In this document: one piece after another, positions 33,509 to 44,401 of the stretch | Position numbering within the stretch: the first letter of the stretch is position 1 | Layout: each line of letters starts with the position of its first letter | DNA from: Rhizobium sp. R635 | Lineage (GTDB): Bacteria; Pseudomonadota; Alphaproteobacteria; Rhizobiales; Rhizobiaceae | Length of the DNA stretch: 64,000 nt | Direction of reading: 5' to 3' | NCBI RefSeq assembly: GCF_002211285.1 | Contig: NZ_LOKX01000013.1 | Coordinates: 1 to 64,000 of the forward strand | Notes under the pieces: model-generated | What the model saw: only the letters and a program-made list of their open reading frames with translations | The model's database searches: none | What the model was told of the DNA's origin: nothing | Made by a program: the position numbers and the translations under genes

Positions 33509-34687
33509 ATGCCATCGACCGACCTCCTCCTGACCTTCAACGCCGGCTCATCGACCGTGAAGATCGGCCTCTTCGCGATCGACGGAGCCAGAGCGCGGCG
33601 TATCGGCAAGGGGGTGATCGATTTCCGCGCCGAGCCGCTTTCGCTCAATCTGACGGAAGGACCGCAGAGGTTCGAGGTGCCGTTGAAATCGGAGGTGACG
33701 GAAGACCTGCATGACGTCATCGACGAGACCTTCGCTCTCCTCGCCGATCATTTCGACATTGCCGCCGTGCGCGCCGCCGGGCACCGCGTCGTCCATGGCG
33801 GCGACCGCTTCACGGGGCCGGTCGCGCTCGACGCCGCCGCCATCGATGCCGTCGATGCGCTGACCCCGCTTGCGCCCCTGCACCAGCCGCAGGCGCTGCG
33901 CTTCATCCGTGCGCTCAGGCATTTGAAGCCGCACCTTCTCCAGACGGCGTCCTTCGACACGGCCTTCCATGCCACACAGGATGATCTCGTCCGCCGCTTC
34001 GCCATCCCCCGGGCGCTGCACGAGGAGGGTATCAAGCGTTACGGCTTCCATGGCCTCTCCTATAAATTCATCGCCGGCGAACTCCGCCGCAGGTCGCCGC
34101 AAGCGGCAAAGGTGGTCATTGCCCATCTCGGCAGCGGCGCCAGCCTCTGCGCTTTGGACCATGGTCTCAGCCGCGATTGCAGCATGGGCTTCTCAACGCT
34201 CGACGGCATCCCGATGGCGACGCGTCCGGGCTGGCTCGATCCCGGCGTCGTCCTGCATCTGGCTGGCGAGAAGAAGCAATCCCTGAGTGAGATCGAAGAC
34301 CTGCTCTATCACCGTTCCGGCCTGCTCGGCGTTTCCGGCATCAGCGCCGATAGCCGCGACCTGTTGAAGGACGACCGGCCGGAGGCACGGCAGGCAATCG
34401 ACCTCTTCACATTGCGCATTGCCGGCGAAATCGGCCGCATGGCGGTCACACTCGGCGGCCTCGACGCCGTCGTCTTCACCGCCGGCATCGGCGAGCATCA
34501 GCCTGAGATCCGCGCCGGCGTGGTGAACCGGCTGTCATGGCTCGGCGTCACCATCGACGAAAAGACCAATGCTGCCAATGACTTCGCCATCAGCGCCGGG
34601 GATAGCCGCATCGCCGTCCATGTCATCGCCACCGATGAGGAGCAGGTCATCGCCGACGAGGCGATCTCCATTCTGGGCAGTGACTGA
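33509..34687 (+). CDS. ackA: Acetate kinase
   Basis: 392 residues. It interconverts acetyl phosphate plus ADP with acetate plus ATP. The phosphate-binding N-terminus is LLLTFNAGSSTVKIGLF, and HRVVHGGDRF and RYGFHGLSYKF are present. The second signature reads GFSTLDGIPMATRPGWLDPG, where most acetate kinases have a TRSGD/TRTGD motif, so the substrate site shows a lineage-specific change. A phosphoketolase gene follows 70 bases downstream and would supply its acetyl phosphate. Start ATG 33509 replaces a longer frame that runs back into the GGDEF-EAL gene. Confidence 0.88.
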   Translation: MPSTDLLLTFNAGSSTVKIGLFAIDGARARRIGKGVIDFRAEPLSLNLTEGPQRFEVPLKSEVTEDLHDVIDETFALLADHFDIAAVRAAGHRVVHGGDRFTGPVALDAAAIDAVDALTPLAPLHQPQALRFIRALRHLKPHLLQTASFDTAFHATQDDLVRRFAIPRALHEEGIKRYGFHGLSYKFIAGELRRRSPQAAKVVIAHLGSGASLCALDHGLSRDCSMGFSTLDGIPMATRPGWLDPGVVLHLAGEKKQSLSEIEDLLYHRSGLLGVSGISADSRDLLKDDRPEARQAIDLFTLRIAGEIGRMAVTLGGLDAVVFTAGIGEHQPEIRAGVVNRLSWLGVTIDEKTNAANDFAISAGDSRIAVHVIATDEEQVIADEAISILGSD

Positions 34688-34757
34688 TTCAGATCAACGA
34701 CAGGCGGGCAGCCCCGCTCGTATTTGACGTGAACAGGTTTTCGAACGGGAGAAACCG

Positions 34758-37142
34758 ATGGAAAAGCATGTCTCGACCGCCGCTCTGACCGACGCCGAAC
34801 TCACCCTGATCGACCGTTACTGGCGGGCCGCCAACTATCTCTCGGTCGGCCAGATCTACCTGCTGGCCAATCCCCTGCTGCGCGAGCCGCTGGAGGCGGA
34901 ACACATCAAGCCCCGCCTGCTCGGCCATTGGGGCACGACGCCTGGCCTCAACTTCATCTATGCGCATCTCAATCGCCTCATCCGCGCCCGCGATCTCGAT
35001 ATGATCTATATGTGCGGCCCCGGCCACGGCGGACCGGGCATGGTCGCCAACACCTATCTCGAAGGCACCTACAGCGAGATCTACCCCGATATTTCCGAGG
35101 ATGCCGAAGGCATGCGCAAGCTCTTCCGGCAATTCTCCTTCCCCGGCGGCATCCCGAGCCATGCAGCACCCGAAACGCCGGGATCGATCCATGAAGGCGG
35201 CGAACTCGGCTACGCCCTCGTCCATGCCTATGGCGCCGCCTTCGACAATCCTGACCTCATCGTCGCCTGCGTCGTCGGCGACGGTGAGGCCGAGACCGGG
35301 CCGCTGGCCGCCAGCTGGCATTCAAACAAGTTCCTGAACCCCGCCCGCGACGGCGCCGTCCTGCCGATCCTGCACCTGAACGGCTACAAGATCGCCAACC
35401 CCACGATCCTCGGCCGCGCGAATGATGACGACCTCAGGCATCTCTTCGAAGGCTACGGCTACGAACCGTTCTTCGTCGAAGGCCATGAGCCGCGCGACAT
35501 GCATCAGAAGATGGCAGCGACCCTCGACCGGATCTTCGACCGCATCGGCGAGATCCGCAGGCAGGCCCGTAACGGTGAGGCCGGGGACGGTTGCCCGCGC
35601 TGGCCGATGATCGTGCTGCGCAGCCCAAAGGGCTGGACCGGCCCGAAGGAGGTCGACGGCAAGAAGGTGGAAGGCTTCTGGCGCGCCCATCAGGTGCCGG
35701 TCTCCAACTGCCGCGAGAATGAGGCTCATCGCAAGATCCTCGAAGACTGGATGCGCGGCTATGATCCGGAAGATCTGTTCGGCGCCGACGGCCGGCTGAA
35801 CCCGGAGCTGCGCGCACTCGCCCCTGCCGACAAACGCCGCATGGGCGCCAATCCGCATGCCAATGGCGGCTTGCTGCGCAAGGAATTGGTTGTTCCCGAT
35901 ATCCGCGACTATGCGGTCGATATCGGCAAGCGGGGCGGCGCCATGGTGCAGTCGACGGAGATCCTCGGCCAATACCTGCGCGACACGATGAAGCTCAACA
36001 CGGAGGCTGCCAACTTCCGCATCTTCGGCCCCGACGAAACGGAATCGAACCGTCTCGGCAGCGTCTTCGAAGTCACCGAGCGCGTCTGGATGGAGGATAT
36101 CGAACCCTACGACGTCAAACTCTCCCGGGACGGACGCGTCATGGAGGTGCTCTCCGAGCATCTCTGCCAGGGCTGGCTGGAAGGCTACCTGCTGACCGGC
36201 CGGCACGGCCTTTTCTCCTGTTACGAGGCCTTCATCCACATCATCGATTCCATGTTCAACCAGCACGCCAAATGGCTGAAGGTGACGCGCGAGCTCGAAT
36301 GGCGAAAGCCGATCTCATCACTGAACTATCTGCTGACCTCGCATGTCTGGCGCCAGGATCATAACGGCTTCAGCCACCAGGACCCGGGCTTCGTCGATCT
36401 CGTCGCCAACAAGAAGGCCGATATCGTCCGCATCTACCTGCCGCCGGACGCCAACACCCTGCTCTGGGTCGGCGACCACTGCCTTCGCACCTATGACCGC
36501 GTCAACGTCATCGTCGCCGGCAAGCAGCCGGAGCCGCAATGGCTGTCGATGGACGAGGCGGTGAAACATTGTGAGGCCGGCATCGGCATCTGGCACTGGG
36601 CAAGCAACGAGGACGACACGATCGCTCCTGATCTCGTCATGGCCTGTGCCGGCGATGTCCCGACGATGGAGACGCTCGCCGCCGTCGACCTCTTGCGCAA
36701 GGCCGTTCCGGAACTGAAGATCCGCACCGTCAACGTCGTCGATCTTCTGGCACTGCAATCCAGCGACCAGCATCCCCACGGCCTTTCCGACGAGGCCTTC
36801 GACGCGATCTTCACGTCGGACAAGCCTGTCATTTTCGCCTATCACGGCTATCCCTATCTCATTCACCGCCTGACCTATAAGCGCACCAACCACGAGAACA
36901 TCCACGTCCGCGGCTTCATCGAGGAAGGCACGACGACCACACCTTTCGACATGACCGTCCTCAACCAGCTCGACCGCTTCCACCTCGCCATCGAAGCCAT
37001 CGAGCGCGTACCGGGCCTGAAGGAGAAGGCAAAAGACGCGCTCGCCGCCTTCCAAGGCAAGCTCGCTGAGCATCACGACTATGTCAGGGAGCACGGCGAG
37101 GACATGCCGGAGGTGCGGAACTGGGTGTGGCCGGCAGCGTGA
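34758..37142 (+). CDS. xfp: Xylulose-5-phosphate/fructose-6-phosphate phosphoketolase
   Basis: 794 residues, the typical length. Thiamine diphosphate-dependent cleavage of xylulose 5-phosphate (and often fructose 6-phosphate) gives acetyl phosphate. Diagnostic segments are [60 protein letters not shown] and the C-terminal [17 protein letters not shown]. With the adjacent acetate kinase it forms a phosphoketolase shunt that bypasses part of glycolysis and yields ATP at the kinase step. GAACGGGAGAAACCG precedes the start. Confidence 0.95.
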   Translation: MEKHVSTAALTDAELTLIDRYWRAANYLSVGQIYLLANPLLREPLEAEHIKPRLLGHWGTTPGLNFIYAHLNRLIRARDLDMIYMCGPGHGGPGMVANTYLEGTYSEIYPDISEDAEGMRKLFRQFSFPGGIPSHAAPETPGSIHEGGELGYALVHAYGAAFDNPDLIVACVVGDGEAETGPLAASWHSNKFLNPARDGAVLPILHLNGYKIANPTILGRANDDDLRHLFEGYGYEPFFVEGHEPRDMHQKMAATLDRIFDRIGEIRRQARNGEAGDGCPRWPMIVLRSPKGWTGPKEVDGKKVEGFWRAHQVPVSNCRENEAHRKILEDWMRGYDPEDLFGADGRLNPELRALAPADKRRMGANPHANGGLLRKELVVPDIRDYAVDIGKRGGAMVQSTEILGQYLRDTMKLNTEAANFRIFGPDETESNRLGSVFEVTERVWMEDIEPYDVKLSRDGRVMEVLSEHLCQGWLEGYLLTGRHGLFSCYEAFIHIIDSMFNQHAKWLKVTRELEWRKPISSLNYLLTSHVWRQDHNGFSHQDPGFVDLVANKKADIVRIYLPPDANTLLWVGDHCLRTYDRVNVIVAGKQPEPQWLSMDEAVKHCEAGIGIWHWASNEDDTIAPDLVMACAGDVPTMETLAAVDLLRKAVPELKIRTVNVVDLLALQSSDQHPHGLSDEAFDAIFTSDKPVIFAYHGYPYLIHRLTYKRTNHENIHVRGFIEEGTTTTPFDMTVLNQLDRFHLAIEAIERVPGLKEKAKDALAAFQGKLAEHHDYVREHGEDMPEVRNWVWPAA

Positions 37143-37171
37143 GGCGAAAATTTGCGCCGACGCACCCGAAT

Positions 37172-38062
37172 CTATGCGCCCTCGAGCCGAACCTTCTCTC
37201 TCACGCGCCAGACGCGCGGCGTTTCTCCCGCATATTTCAGGAAGAAGCGCGAGAAATAGGCGGGATCGGCAAAGCCGAGCCGAAACCCGATCTCCTGAAC
37301 GCTGCCAAGCGTGAAGACCAGCTGTCGCTTCGCTTCCTCGATGAGTTTGCCGGCGATCAATTCATGCGGCGTGCTGCCGGTCATCGACCGGACGATACGC
37401 GTGAGATGCGTCGGCGAAACGCCAAGTTCTCTGGCGTAGAAGGAAGCGGGCCGGTGCGATCGGAAATGCTGCTGGATGAGTTCGTTCAGCATCTCCATCC
37501 GCCTCTCGTTCTCGTTTGACGGAAGCTCCTGCGCATTCCCCTCATGGGAAATGCGCGCCGTCAGCCGCAACGCCAGCCCAACATAGGCGGCCAGCACCTC
37601 GTTGCGGCCGCTGCGGCGGTTTTCGAATTCGTCGCCGAGCCGTCTCAACGTCTGCATGACATAGGCCGCCTCGGCATTGTCGGGATCGAGCAGCGTCAGA
37701 TGCGGCGTCGCCAGCCATTCTCCGAGATGGCTTCGCTCGCCGGGCGGGTGGCTGAGATGAGATCTCAGCATGGTGATCACGAGGCCGTCGATATCACGTG
37801 AGAAGCGAAAACCGTGATGGAGGCCAGGAGGAACCGTGATGATAGCCGGCGGACGAATGGCATGGCTCTTCTCGCCGAAAATCGCATCGCCCGAACCGGC
37901 CCCGATGTACAATATCTGAAAGAAGCTCTCGTGGCGGTGGAGCCGGATTTCCCATTGATGCAGGCTGCTGCGGGAGCGAATTGTTTCGCAATGCAACCAA
38001 AACTCCGGCGCTTGTCCCGTGTTTTCGCCGTAGAGCTCATAAGTAGGCACATGTCTGCTCAT
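37172..38062 (-). CDS. pobR: AraC-family regulator, PobR-type
   Basis: 296 residues. An N-terminal cupin-like sensor domain (LHRHESFFQILYIGAGSGDAIF) is followed by a C-terminal AraC/XylS pair of helix-turn-helices (about 200-296: SFYARELGVSPTHLTRIVRSMTG and GSVQEIGFRLGFADPAYFSRFFLKYAGETP). It is transcribed divergently from pobA with a 119-base shared promoter region. AraC-type PobR activates 4-hydroxybenzoate hydroxylase in response to 4-hydroxybenzoate; that assignment is by position and family. Confidence 0.85.
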   Translation of the reverse strand: MSRHVPTYELYGENTGQAPEFWLHCETIRSRSSLHQWEIRLHRHESFFQILYIGAGSGDAIFGEKSHAIRPPAIITVPPGLHHGFRFSRDIDGLVITMLRSHLSHPPGERSHLGEWLATPHLTLLDPDNAEAAYVMQTLRRLGDEFENRRSGRNEVLAAYVGLALRLTARISHEGNAQELPSNENERRMEMLNELIQQHFRSHRPASFYARELGVSPTHLTRIVRSMTGSTPHELIAGKLIEEAKRQLVFTLGSVQEIGFRLGFADPAYFSRFFLKYAGETPRVWRVREKVRLEGA

Positions 38063-39354
<1,292 letters not shown>

Positions 39355-39502
39355 TGCGCGGTTGGCGTCAAATCATAATCGCACGGTGATGCATTACGGC
39401 ATTTATTTCATTTTACATCACCACTTCGGATGACAAGCTGGCGCTGAAACCTCGGTAGCTAGGAAGTACGGCGCGGGAGTGCGCCAAAAGGGAGAGAGAA
39501 AC

Positions 39503-40675
39503 ATGAAGAAACTGCTTCTGGCCGCCGTTGCGGCAATCGCCATGGGCGCGAGCGCCTATGCCGACACCATCAAAGTCGGCGTCATCGGGCCGTTCTCCGG
39601 TCCGTTCGCGCTCCAGGGCAAGAACTTCAAGGCCGGCATCGACGCCTATATGGCCGTCAACGGCAACAAGGTCGGCAGCGATACGGTCGAGATCGTCTAT
39701 CGCGACGTGCCGCAGGCCGATCCTGCCCAATCCAAGGCGCTGGCCCAGGAACTGATCGTCAAGGAGAAGGTCCAGTATCTCGCCGGCTTCTACTTCACGC
39801 CGGATGCCATGGCGGTGACGCCGATCCTGAAGCAGGGCAACGTGCCGATGGTTATCATGAATGCCGCGACTTCGGCGATCGTCACCAAGAGCCCGCTCGT
39901 CGTGCGCACCTCGTTTACCACCTGGCAGACCTCGACGCCGATCGCCAAGGTCGCCTTCGACGCCGGCGTCAAGAAGGTGATTTCGGTCGTCAGCGATTAT
40001 GGCCCGGGCATCGATGCCGAGAACGCCTTCAAGACCGGCTTCGAAAAGGCCGGCGGTCAGGTGGTCGAGGCGATCCGCATGCCGCTTGCGACCAACGACT
40101 TCAGCCCGATCATGCAGCGCATCAAGGATTCCGGCGCGCAGGGCGTCTTCGCTTTCCTGCCGTCCGGCCCGACGACGCTCGGTTTCGTCAAGGCCTATAA
40201 CGAAAACGGCCTGAAGGCGGCCGGTATCAAGTTCTTTGCGCCCGGTGATCTGACGCAGGAATCCGACCTGCCGGCGCTTGGCGATGCTGCGCTCGGCATC
40301 CAGACGACCTTCCACTATGCGGTGTCGCACGATTCCCCCGAGAACAAGGCTTTTGTCGAAGCCGCCGCCAAGGCGATCGGCAACAAGGCCGAACTCTCCT
40401 TCCCCTCCGTCAGCGCCTATGACGGCATGTATGTCATCTACAAGATGATTGAGGCGACGGGCGGCAAGCAGGATGCCGCAAAGGCTGTCGATGCGGTCAA
40501 GGGCCTGGCCTGGACGAGCCCGCGCGGCCCGGTTTCGATCGACCCGGAAAGCCGCCACATCACGCAGAACATCTATCTCCGCGAAGTCGCCAAAACCGAT
40601 GACGGAACCTACATCAACAAAGAGGTCCAGACCTTCGAAAAGCAGGGCGATCCGGGCCTGGCAGCAGCCAAGTAA
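39503..40675 (+). CDS. Liv-type ABC importer binding protein
   Basis: 390 residues. The signal peptide MKKLLLAAVAAIAMGASAYA precedes a type I periplasmic binding domain (KVGVIGPFSGPFALQGKNFKAG). It is the binding protein of a hydrophobic/branched-chain amide-type ABC importer. Its close linkage to pobR-pobA makes an aromatic acid ligand plausible, but this family also binds amino acids, amides and urea. ATG 39503 follows AGGGAGAGAGAAAC. A strong stem-loop lies between this gene and the first permease. Confidence 0.88.
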   Translation: MKKLLLAAVAAIAMGASAYADTIKVGVIGPFSGPFALQGKNFKAGIDAYMAVNGNKVGSDTVEIVYRDVPQADPAQSKALAQELIVKEKVQYLAGFYFTPDAMAVTPILKQGNVPMVIMNAATSAIVTKSPLVVRTSFTTWQTSTPIAKVAFDAGVKKVISVVSDYGPGIDAENAFKTGFEKAGGQVVEAIRMPLATNDFSPIMQRIKDSGAQGVFAFLPSGPTTLGFVKAYNENGLKAAGIKFFAPGDLTQESDLPALGDAALGIQTTFHYAVSHDSPENKAFVEAAAKAIGNKAELSFPSVSAYDGMYVIYKMIEATGGKQDAAKAVDAVKGLAWTSPRGPVSIDPESRHITQNIYLREVAKTDDGTYINKEVQTFEKQGDPGLAAAK

Positions 40676-40694
40676 ATATCCGAAGTCCGGTGAC

Positions 40695-40722
40695 GCGGCG
40701 GGCTCCGCATCGAGCCCGCCGC
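40695..40722 (+). promoter_or_regulatory. Intercistronic stem-loop after the Liv-type binding-protein gene
   Basis: An 11-bp perfect stem GCGGCGGGCTC (40695-40705) and GAGCCCGCCGC (40712-40722) with a 6-base loop, no T-run. It probably protects the upstream binding-protein message from 3' decay. Confidence 0.6.
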
Positions 40723-40741
40723 GCCGAAGCAAGGTATTTCC

Positions 40742-41605
40742 ATGCAGACAGTCTTCAGCATCGCCGTCGACGCCTTTGCCTATGGCATGGTGCTCTTCGT
40801 GATCTCGATCGGCCTTTCCGTGACCATGGGGCTGATGCGTGTCGTCAACCTGGCGCATGGCGCCTTCGCCATGATCGGAGGCTACATCGCTTCCTATGCC
40901 GCCCGTGACCTCGGGCTCGGTTACGCGGTCGCAGTCGTCGCGGCCGTCATCGCCACGATCATCATCGCAATTCCGCTCGAGCGTTTTCTCTACCGCCGGA
41001 TCTATGGCGCGCCCGAACTGACCCAGGTGCTGATGACCATCGGCATCACCTTCTGCGTCATCGGCATCGCAAATTACGCAATGGGGCCGACGCTGAAAAC
41101 CATACCGCTTGCCGGCGCCCTGCAGGGATCGGCCGATCTCGGCTTCCGCACCATTCCCGTTCACCGGCTTTTTGTTATCTTCTGCGGTCTCACCGTTGCG
41201 TTCGCCCTCTGGTTCGCGATCGAGCGAACCAGCTTCGGGGTGAAGCTGCGCGCCTCCGTCGACGATGCGGCGATGGCGGCGGCCCTCGGTGTGCGCACCG
41301 AGATCATCTACGCGGTGAGTTTCGCCATTGCCGTCGGGCTTGCCGCCTTCGGCGGCGTGGTCGGCGCCGAACTCCTGCCGGTCGAACCTTATTACGCGCT
41401 GCGCTACATGGTCACGTTCCTGGTCGTCGTCTCCGTCGGCGGCGCGGGCTCCATTCCCGGTGCACTGATCGCCTGCCTGCTGCTCGGCGCGATCGATACG
41501 ACAGGACGCTATCTGATGCCGGAATTCGGCGAGTTCTTCTTCTATCTCGCCGTGATCGCCATCATCTGCGTCTTCCCACGCGGCCTTGCCGGAAGGGTGA
41601 AATGA
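40742..41605 (+). CDS. livH: Branched-chain/aromatic ABC importer permease, LivH type
   Basis: 287 residues with about eight membrane helices and the LivH hallmarks VTMGLMRVVNLAHGAFAMIGGY and MAAALGVRTEIIYAVSFAIAVGLAAFGGV. It makes a heterodimeric channel with the next gene product, one base downstream of its stop. The ligand is unassigned. Confidence 0.9.
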   Translation: MQTVFSIAVDAFAYGMVLFVISIGLSVTMGLMRVVNLAHGAFAMIGGYIASYAARDLGLGYAVAVVAAVIATIIIAIPLERFLYRRIYGAPELTQVLMTIGITFCVIGIANYAMGPTLKTIPLAGALQGSADLGFRTIPVHRLFVIFCGLTVAFALWFAIERTSFGVKLRASVDDAAMAAALGVRTEIIYAVSFAIAVGLAAFGGVVGAELLPVEPYYALRYMVTFLVVVSVGGAGSIPGALIACLLLGAIDTTGRYLMPEFGEFFFYLAVIAIICVFPRGLAGRVK

Positions 41606-41606
41606 A

Positions 41607-42608
41607 ATGACGCTGGTGATAGATAACGAAAACGCACGCCTCCGGTCTCGGCGCGGCGTCAGCGGCGATTTCGCCGGCGTGGCGGTCATCACAGCCATCG
41701 CCGCGATTGGCTATTTCGCCTTTCCCGACAATCTGGCGCTTCTGACACGGATGATCACGATCGCCCTGCTCGTGCTGTCGCTCGATCTCGTCACCGGTTA
41801 TTGCGGCGTTGCAACGCTCGGCCATGCCGCCCTTTTCGGCTCCGGCGCCTATGCCGCCGGCATCCTGTCGGCGCATTACGGCATCAACGACCCGCTGCTG
41901 ATGATGCTCGCCGGCATTGCAGGCGGCGCGGTTGCCGGGCTGCTCTGCGGCGCGATCATCCTGCGCGCGCATGGGCTGCCGCAGCTCGTGCTGTCGATTG
42001 CGCTCATCCACCTCTTCCACGAATTCGCCAACAAGGCCTCGTCCTGGACAGGCGGCAGCGACGGACTTTCCGGCATCGCGCCGGATCCGGTCTTCGGCCT
42101 TTTCGAATTCGATCTCTACGGCCATACCGCCTTCTTCTTCGCAATGGCGCTGCTGCTTGTCGTCTTCGTGCTGCTGCGGTTGCTGGTCCGCTCACCCTTC
42201 GGCATGCTCTGCCGCGGCATCCGGCAGGACCCGCTGCGCATTCGCGCCATGGGCGGCTCACCCAAGGCCACGCTGATCAGGATGTACGTGATCTCTGGCG
42301 CCGTTGCCGGCGTCGGCGGCGCCCTGAATGCGATCTCGACCCAGGTCGTCGGCCTCGACAGCCTGTCCTTCACGCAATCGGCCGAAGCGCTTGTCATGCT
42401 CGTGCTCGGTGGCACCGGTTCCCTCTTCGGCGCGCTTTCCGGCACCGTCGTCTTCATGCTCTTCGAGGATTACGTCTCGGCAGCCAATCCCTTCCATTGG
42501 CTGACCATGGTCGGCGCGCTGCTGATCGCCGTCGTGCTCTTTGCACCGAAAGGCCTCTACGGAACGGCCGCCGCCTTCCTCAGCCGCCGGAAGGAGGCGC
42601 GCGCATGA
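41607..42608 (+). CDS. livM: Branched-chain/aromatic ABC importer permease, LivM type
   Basis: 333 residues. About ten membrane helices with the LivM motifs LDLVTGYCGVATLGHAALFGSGAYA and GGTGSLFGALSGTVVFMLFEDY. The longer N-terminus is normal for LivM. It overlaps the downstream ATPase gene by four bases (ATGA), a typical coupled arrangement. Confidence 0.9.
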   Translation: MTLVIDNENARLRSRRGVSGDFAGVAVITAIAAIGYFAFPDNLALLTRMITIALLVLSLDLVTGYCGVATLGHAALFGSGAYAAGILSAHYGINDPLLMMLAGIAGGAVAGLLCGAIILRAHGLPQLVLSIALIHLFHEFANKASSWTGGSDGLSGIAPDPVFGLFEFDLYGHTAFFFAMALLLVVFVLLRLLVRSPFGMLCRGIRQDPLRIRAMGGSPKATLIRMYVISGAVAGVGGALNAISTQVVGLDSLSFTQSAEALVMLVLGGTGSLFGALSGTVVFMLFEDYVSAANPFHWLTMVGALLIAVVLFAPKGLYGTAAAFLSRRKEARA

Positions 42609-43369
42609 GCCCCGTCTTCGAAGTCGCCAATCTCAGGAAAGCCTTCGGCGGCTTGGCCGTCACCAGTGATGTCTCGCTCGCCATGTCGCCAGGCGACCGC
42701 ATTGCACTGATCGGCCCGAACGGCGCCGGCAAGACCACCTTCGTCAATCTCGTCACCGGCAATCTCTCACCAGACTCCGGCGAGGTTCGCCTCGGCGGCG
42801 AGGCGGTGACGAAGGTCGATGCGATCGGCAGGGTCAAGCGCGGCCTCGTCCGCTCCTTTCAGGTAACCCGGCTTTTCCAGGACATGACGCCCGCCGAACA
42901 TGTCGGGCTCGCCGTGCTCCAGCGCGACGGAAAGACCCGCAGGATGTTCGGGAATTTCCTCGCCATGCCCGGCGTCATGACGGAGGTCGACGATCTCCTC
43001 GGAAAACTCGGGCTTGCCTCGCTGATGCATCGCAAGGTCAGCGAAATCGCCTATGGCCAGCAGCGGCTTCTCGAAATCGCGGTGGCACTGGCGCTGAGGC
43101 CGAAGGTGCTGCTGCTGGACGAGCCGGCGGCGGGCGTGCCACAGAGCGATACCGGCCGCATCGAGCAGGCGCTTGCCGATCTGCCCGCCGATCTCGCCGT
43201 CCTGATGATCGAACACGACATGGACCTCGTCTTCCGTTTCGCCAAACGCGTCATCGTGCTGGCGGCAGGCGCGATCATCTTCGATGGCCTGCCTGAAGAC
43301 GTCACCAAGGATGCGCGTGTGCGCGAGGCCTATCTCGGGAGCTATGCCAATGCCAGCCATATCGCTTGA
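42605..43369 (+). CDS. livG: Branched-chain/aromatic ABC importer ATPase, LivG type
   Basis: 254 residues. Walker A is GPNGAGKTTFVNLV, and VTRLFQDMTPAEHVG is the LivG Q-loop region. The signature motif is changed: the usual LSGGQ-like site reads EIAYGQQRLLEIAVAL, as in many LivG proteins. Walker B is VLLLDEPAAGV. ATG 42605 is inside the ATGA overlap with livM. Frames reading further upstream run in another frame of livM and are spurious. Confidence 0.92.
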   Translation: MSPVFEVANLRKAFGGLAVTSDVSLAMSPGDRIALIGPNGAGKTTFVNLVTGNLSPDSGEVRLGGEAVTKVDAIGRVKRGLVRSFQVTRLFQDMTPAEHVGLAVLQRDGKTRRMFGNFLAMPGVMTEVDDLLGKLGLASLMHRKVSEIAYGQQRLLEIAVALALRPKVLLLDEPAAGVPQSDTGRIEQALADLPADLAVLMIEHDMDLVFRFAKRVIVLAAGAIIFDGLPEDVTKDARVREAYLGSYANASHIA

Positions 43370-44066
43370 GGTCGAAAATCTCTCGGCAGGATATGGGCCG
43401 ACACGCGTGCTGGAAGGCGTTTCCTTCTCCGTGCCGGCAGGCGCGCGGCTCGCCGTGCTCGGCCGCAACGGCATGGGCAAGACCACGCTGCTGGCAACGC
43501 TTGCCGGACAGACCAGGCGATATGACGGCCATATTCGCCTCGGCGGGTCGGATGTCACCGCGGCGCCAAGTGCTGCACGGGCGCATAAGGGCCTCGGATA
43601 TGTTCCGCAGACACGCTGCATCTTTCCGACGCTGACGGTCGAGGAAAACCTGTTCGTCGGATTGAAGGCGCGGCCGAAAACGGCACTTGAGGAAGCCTAT
43701 GCCATGTTCCCGCGCCTGAAAGAGCGCCGCCGCAATCTCGGCAGCCAACTCTCCGGCGGCGAGCAGCAGATGCTCTCCACCGCCCGCACCATTCTCGGCC
43801 GCCCGTCGGTTCTGCTCCTCGACGAACCGCTGGAGGGCCTTGCACCCGTCATTTGCGAGGAGCTGATGGCCGCCTTCGCCGAACTCGCCAAATCAGGCGA
43901 CATGACCATCCTCCTCGTCGAACAGCGCATCCAAAGCGCCCTCGACTTCGCCGATCAGGTCATCATTCTCGAACGCGGCAAGCTGGCCTGGGCGGGAACG
44001 CCGGCGGACCTATCCAGGGATCACGAAGCGGTAGAAAGCTTGCTCGGAGTGGGCGGCCTGCATTGA
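43350..44066 (+). CDS. livF: Branched-chain/aromatic ABC importer ATPase, LivF type
   Basis: 238 residues. Walker A GRNGMGKTTLLATLAG, LivF-type GLGYVPQTRCIFPTLTVEENL, signature LSGGEQQMLSTARTI and Walker B VLLLDEPLEGLAP. It is the last gene of the five-gene importer. ATG 43350 has GGGAG eight bases upstream; ATG 43344 is too close to it. It overlaps livG by 20 bases. Confidence 0.92.
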   Translation: MPAISLEVENLSAGYGPTRVLEGVSFSVPAGARLAVLGRNGMGKTTLLATLAGQTRRYDGHIRLGGSDVTAAPSAARAHKGLGYVPQTRCIFPTLTVEENLFVGLKARPKTALEEAYAMFPRLKERRRNLGSQLSGGEQQMLSTARTILGRPSVLLLDEPLEGLAPVICEELMAAFAELAKSGDMTILLVEQRIQSALDFADQVIILERGKLAWAGTPADLSRDHEAVESLLGVGGLH

Positions 44067-44401
44067 AGCAATCAATGCAGTATATCGTCATGATCACGTC
44101 ATCATTATTCTGGCATTGTTACGCCGCCCGAAAGATTTCTTCCGGCAGAAATTGATAGAACGCCTGCAGAAAAAGAAATACCCCGCGCGCCGAAACAGCA
44201 TCAGCGTAAGACAGGGCATAAATCTTTCTTGCCAAGGGAATAGACGCCGACATCGATGCCTCTATTGGAATATTTGAGCTGCAGACAAATTGCGCCTGTT
44301 GGATTTGACAGGCTGAATTGATCTGACACTCCGTCAAATTTCGTTGCCAAGCACCCGATAGAGTTGCATATTCGAACAGATATTTCAGACGGGAGGTAGA
44401 A
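44067..44401. other. 335-base intergenic region before the VCBS-like gene
   Basis: The base composition is lower in GC than the flanking genes. A TTGACA hexamer at about 44304 has no clear -10 partner at the right distance. A minus-strand open frame spans 44119-44613 but overlaps the real gene at 44402 and lacks a ribosome binding site. I see no convincing gene here. Confidence 0.5.

Noticed and set aside
39413-41698. Very long minus-strand open frame opposite the Liv-type importer
   Set aside because: It is a high-GC antisense shadow: Asp/His/Gly/Arg-rich low-complexity translation, no domains, no ribosome binding site, and the plus-strand genes are certain.
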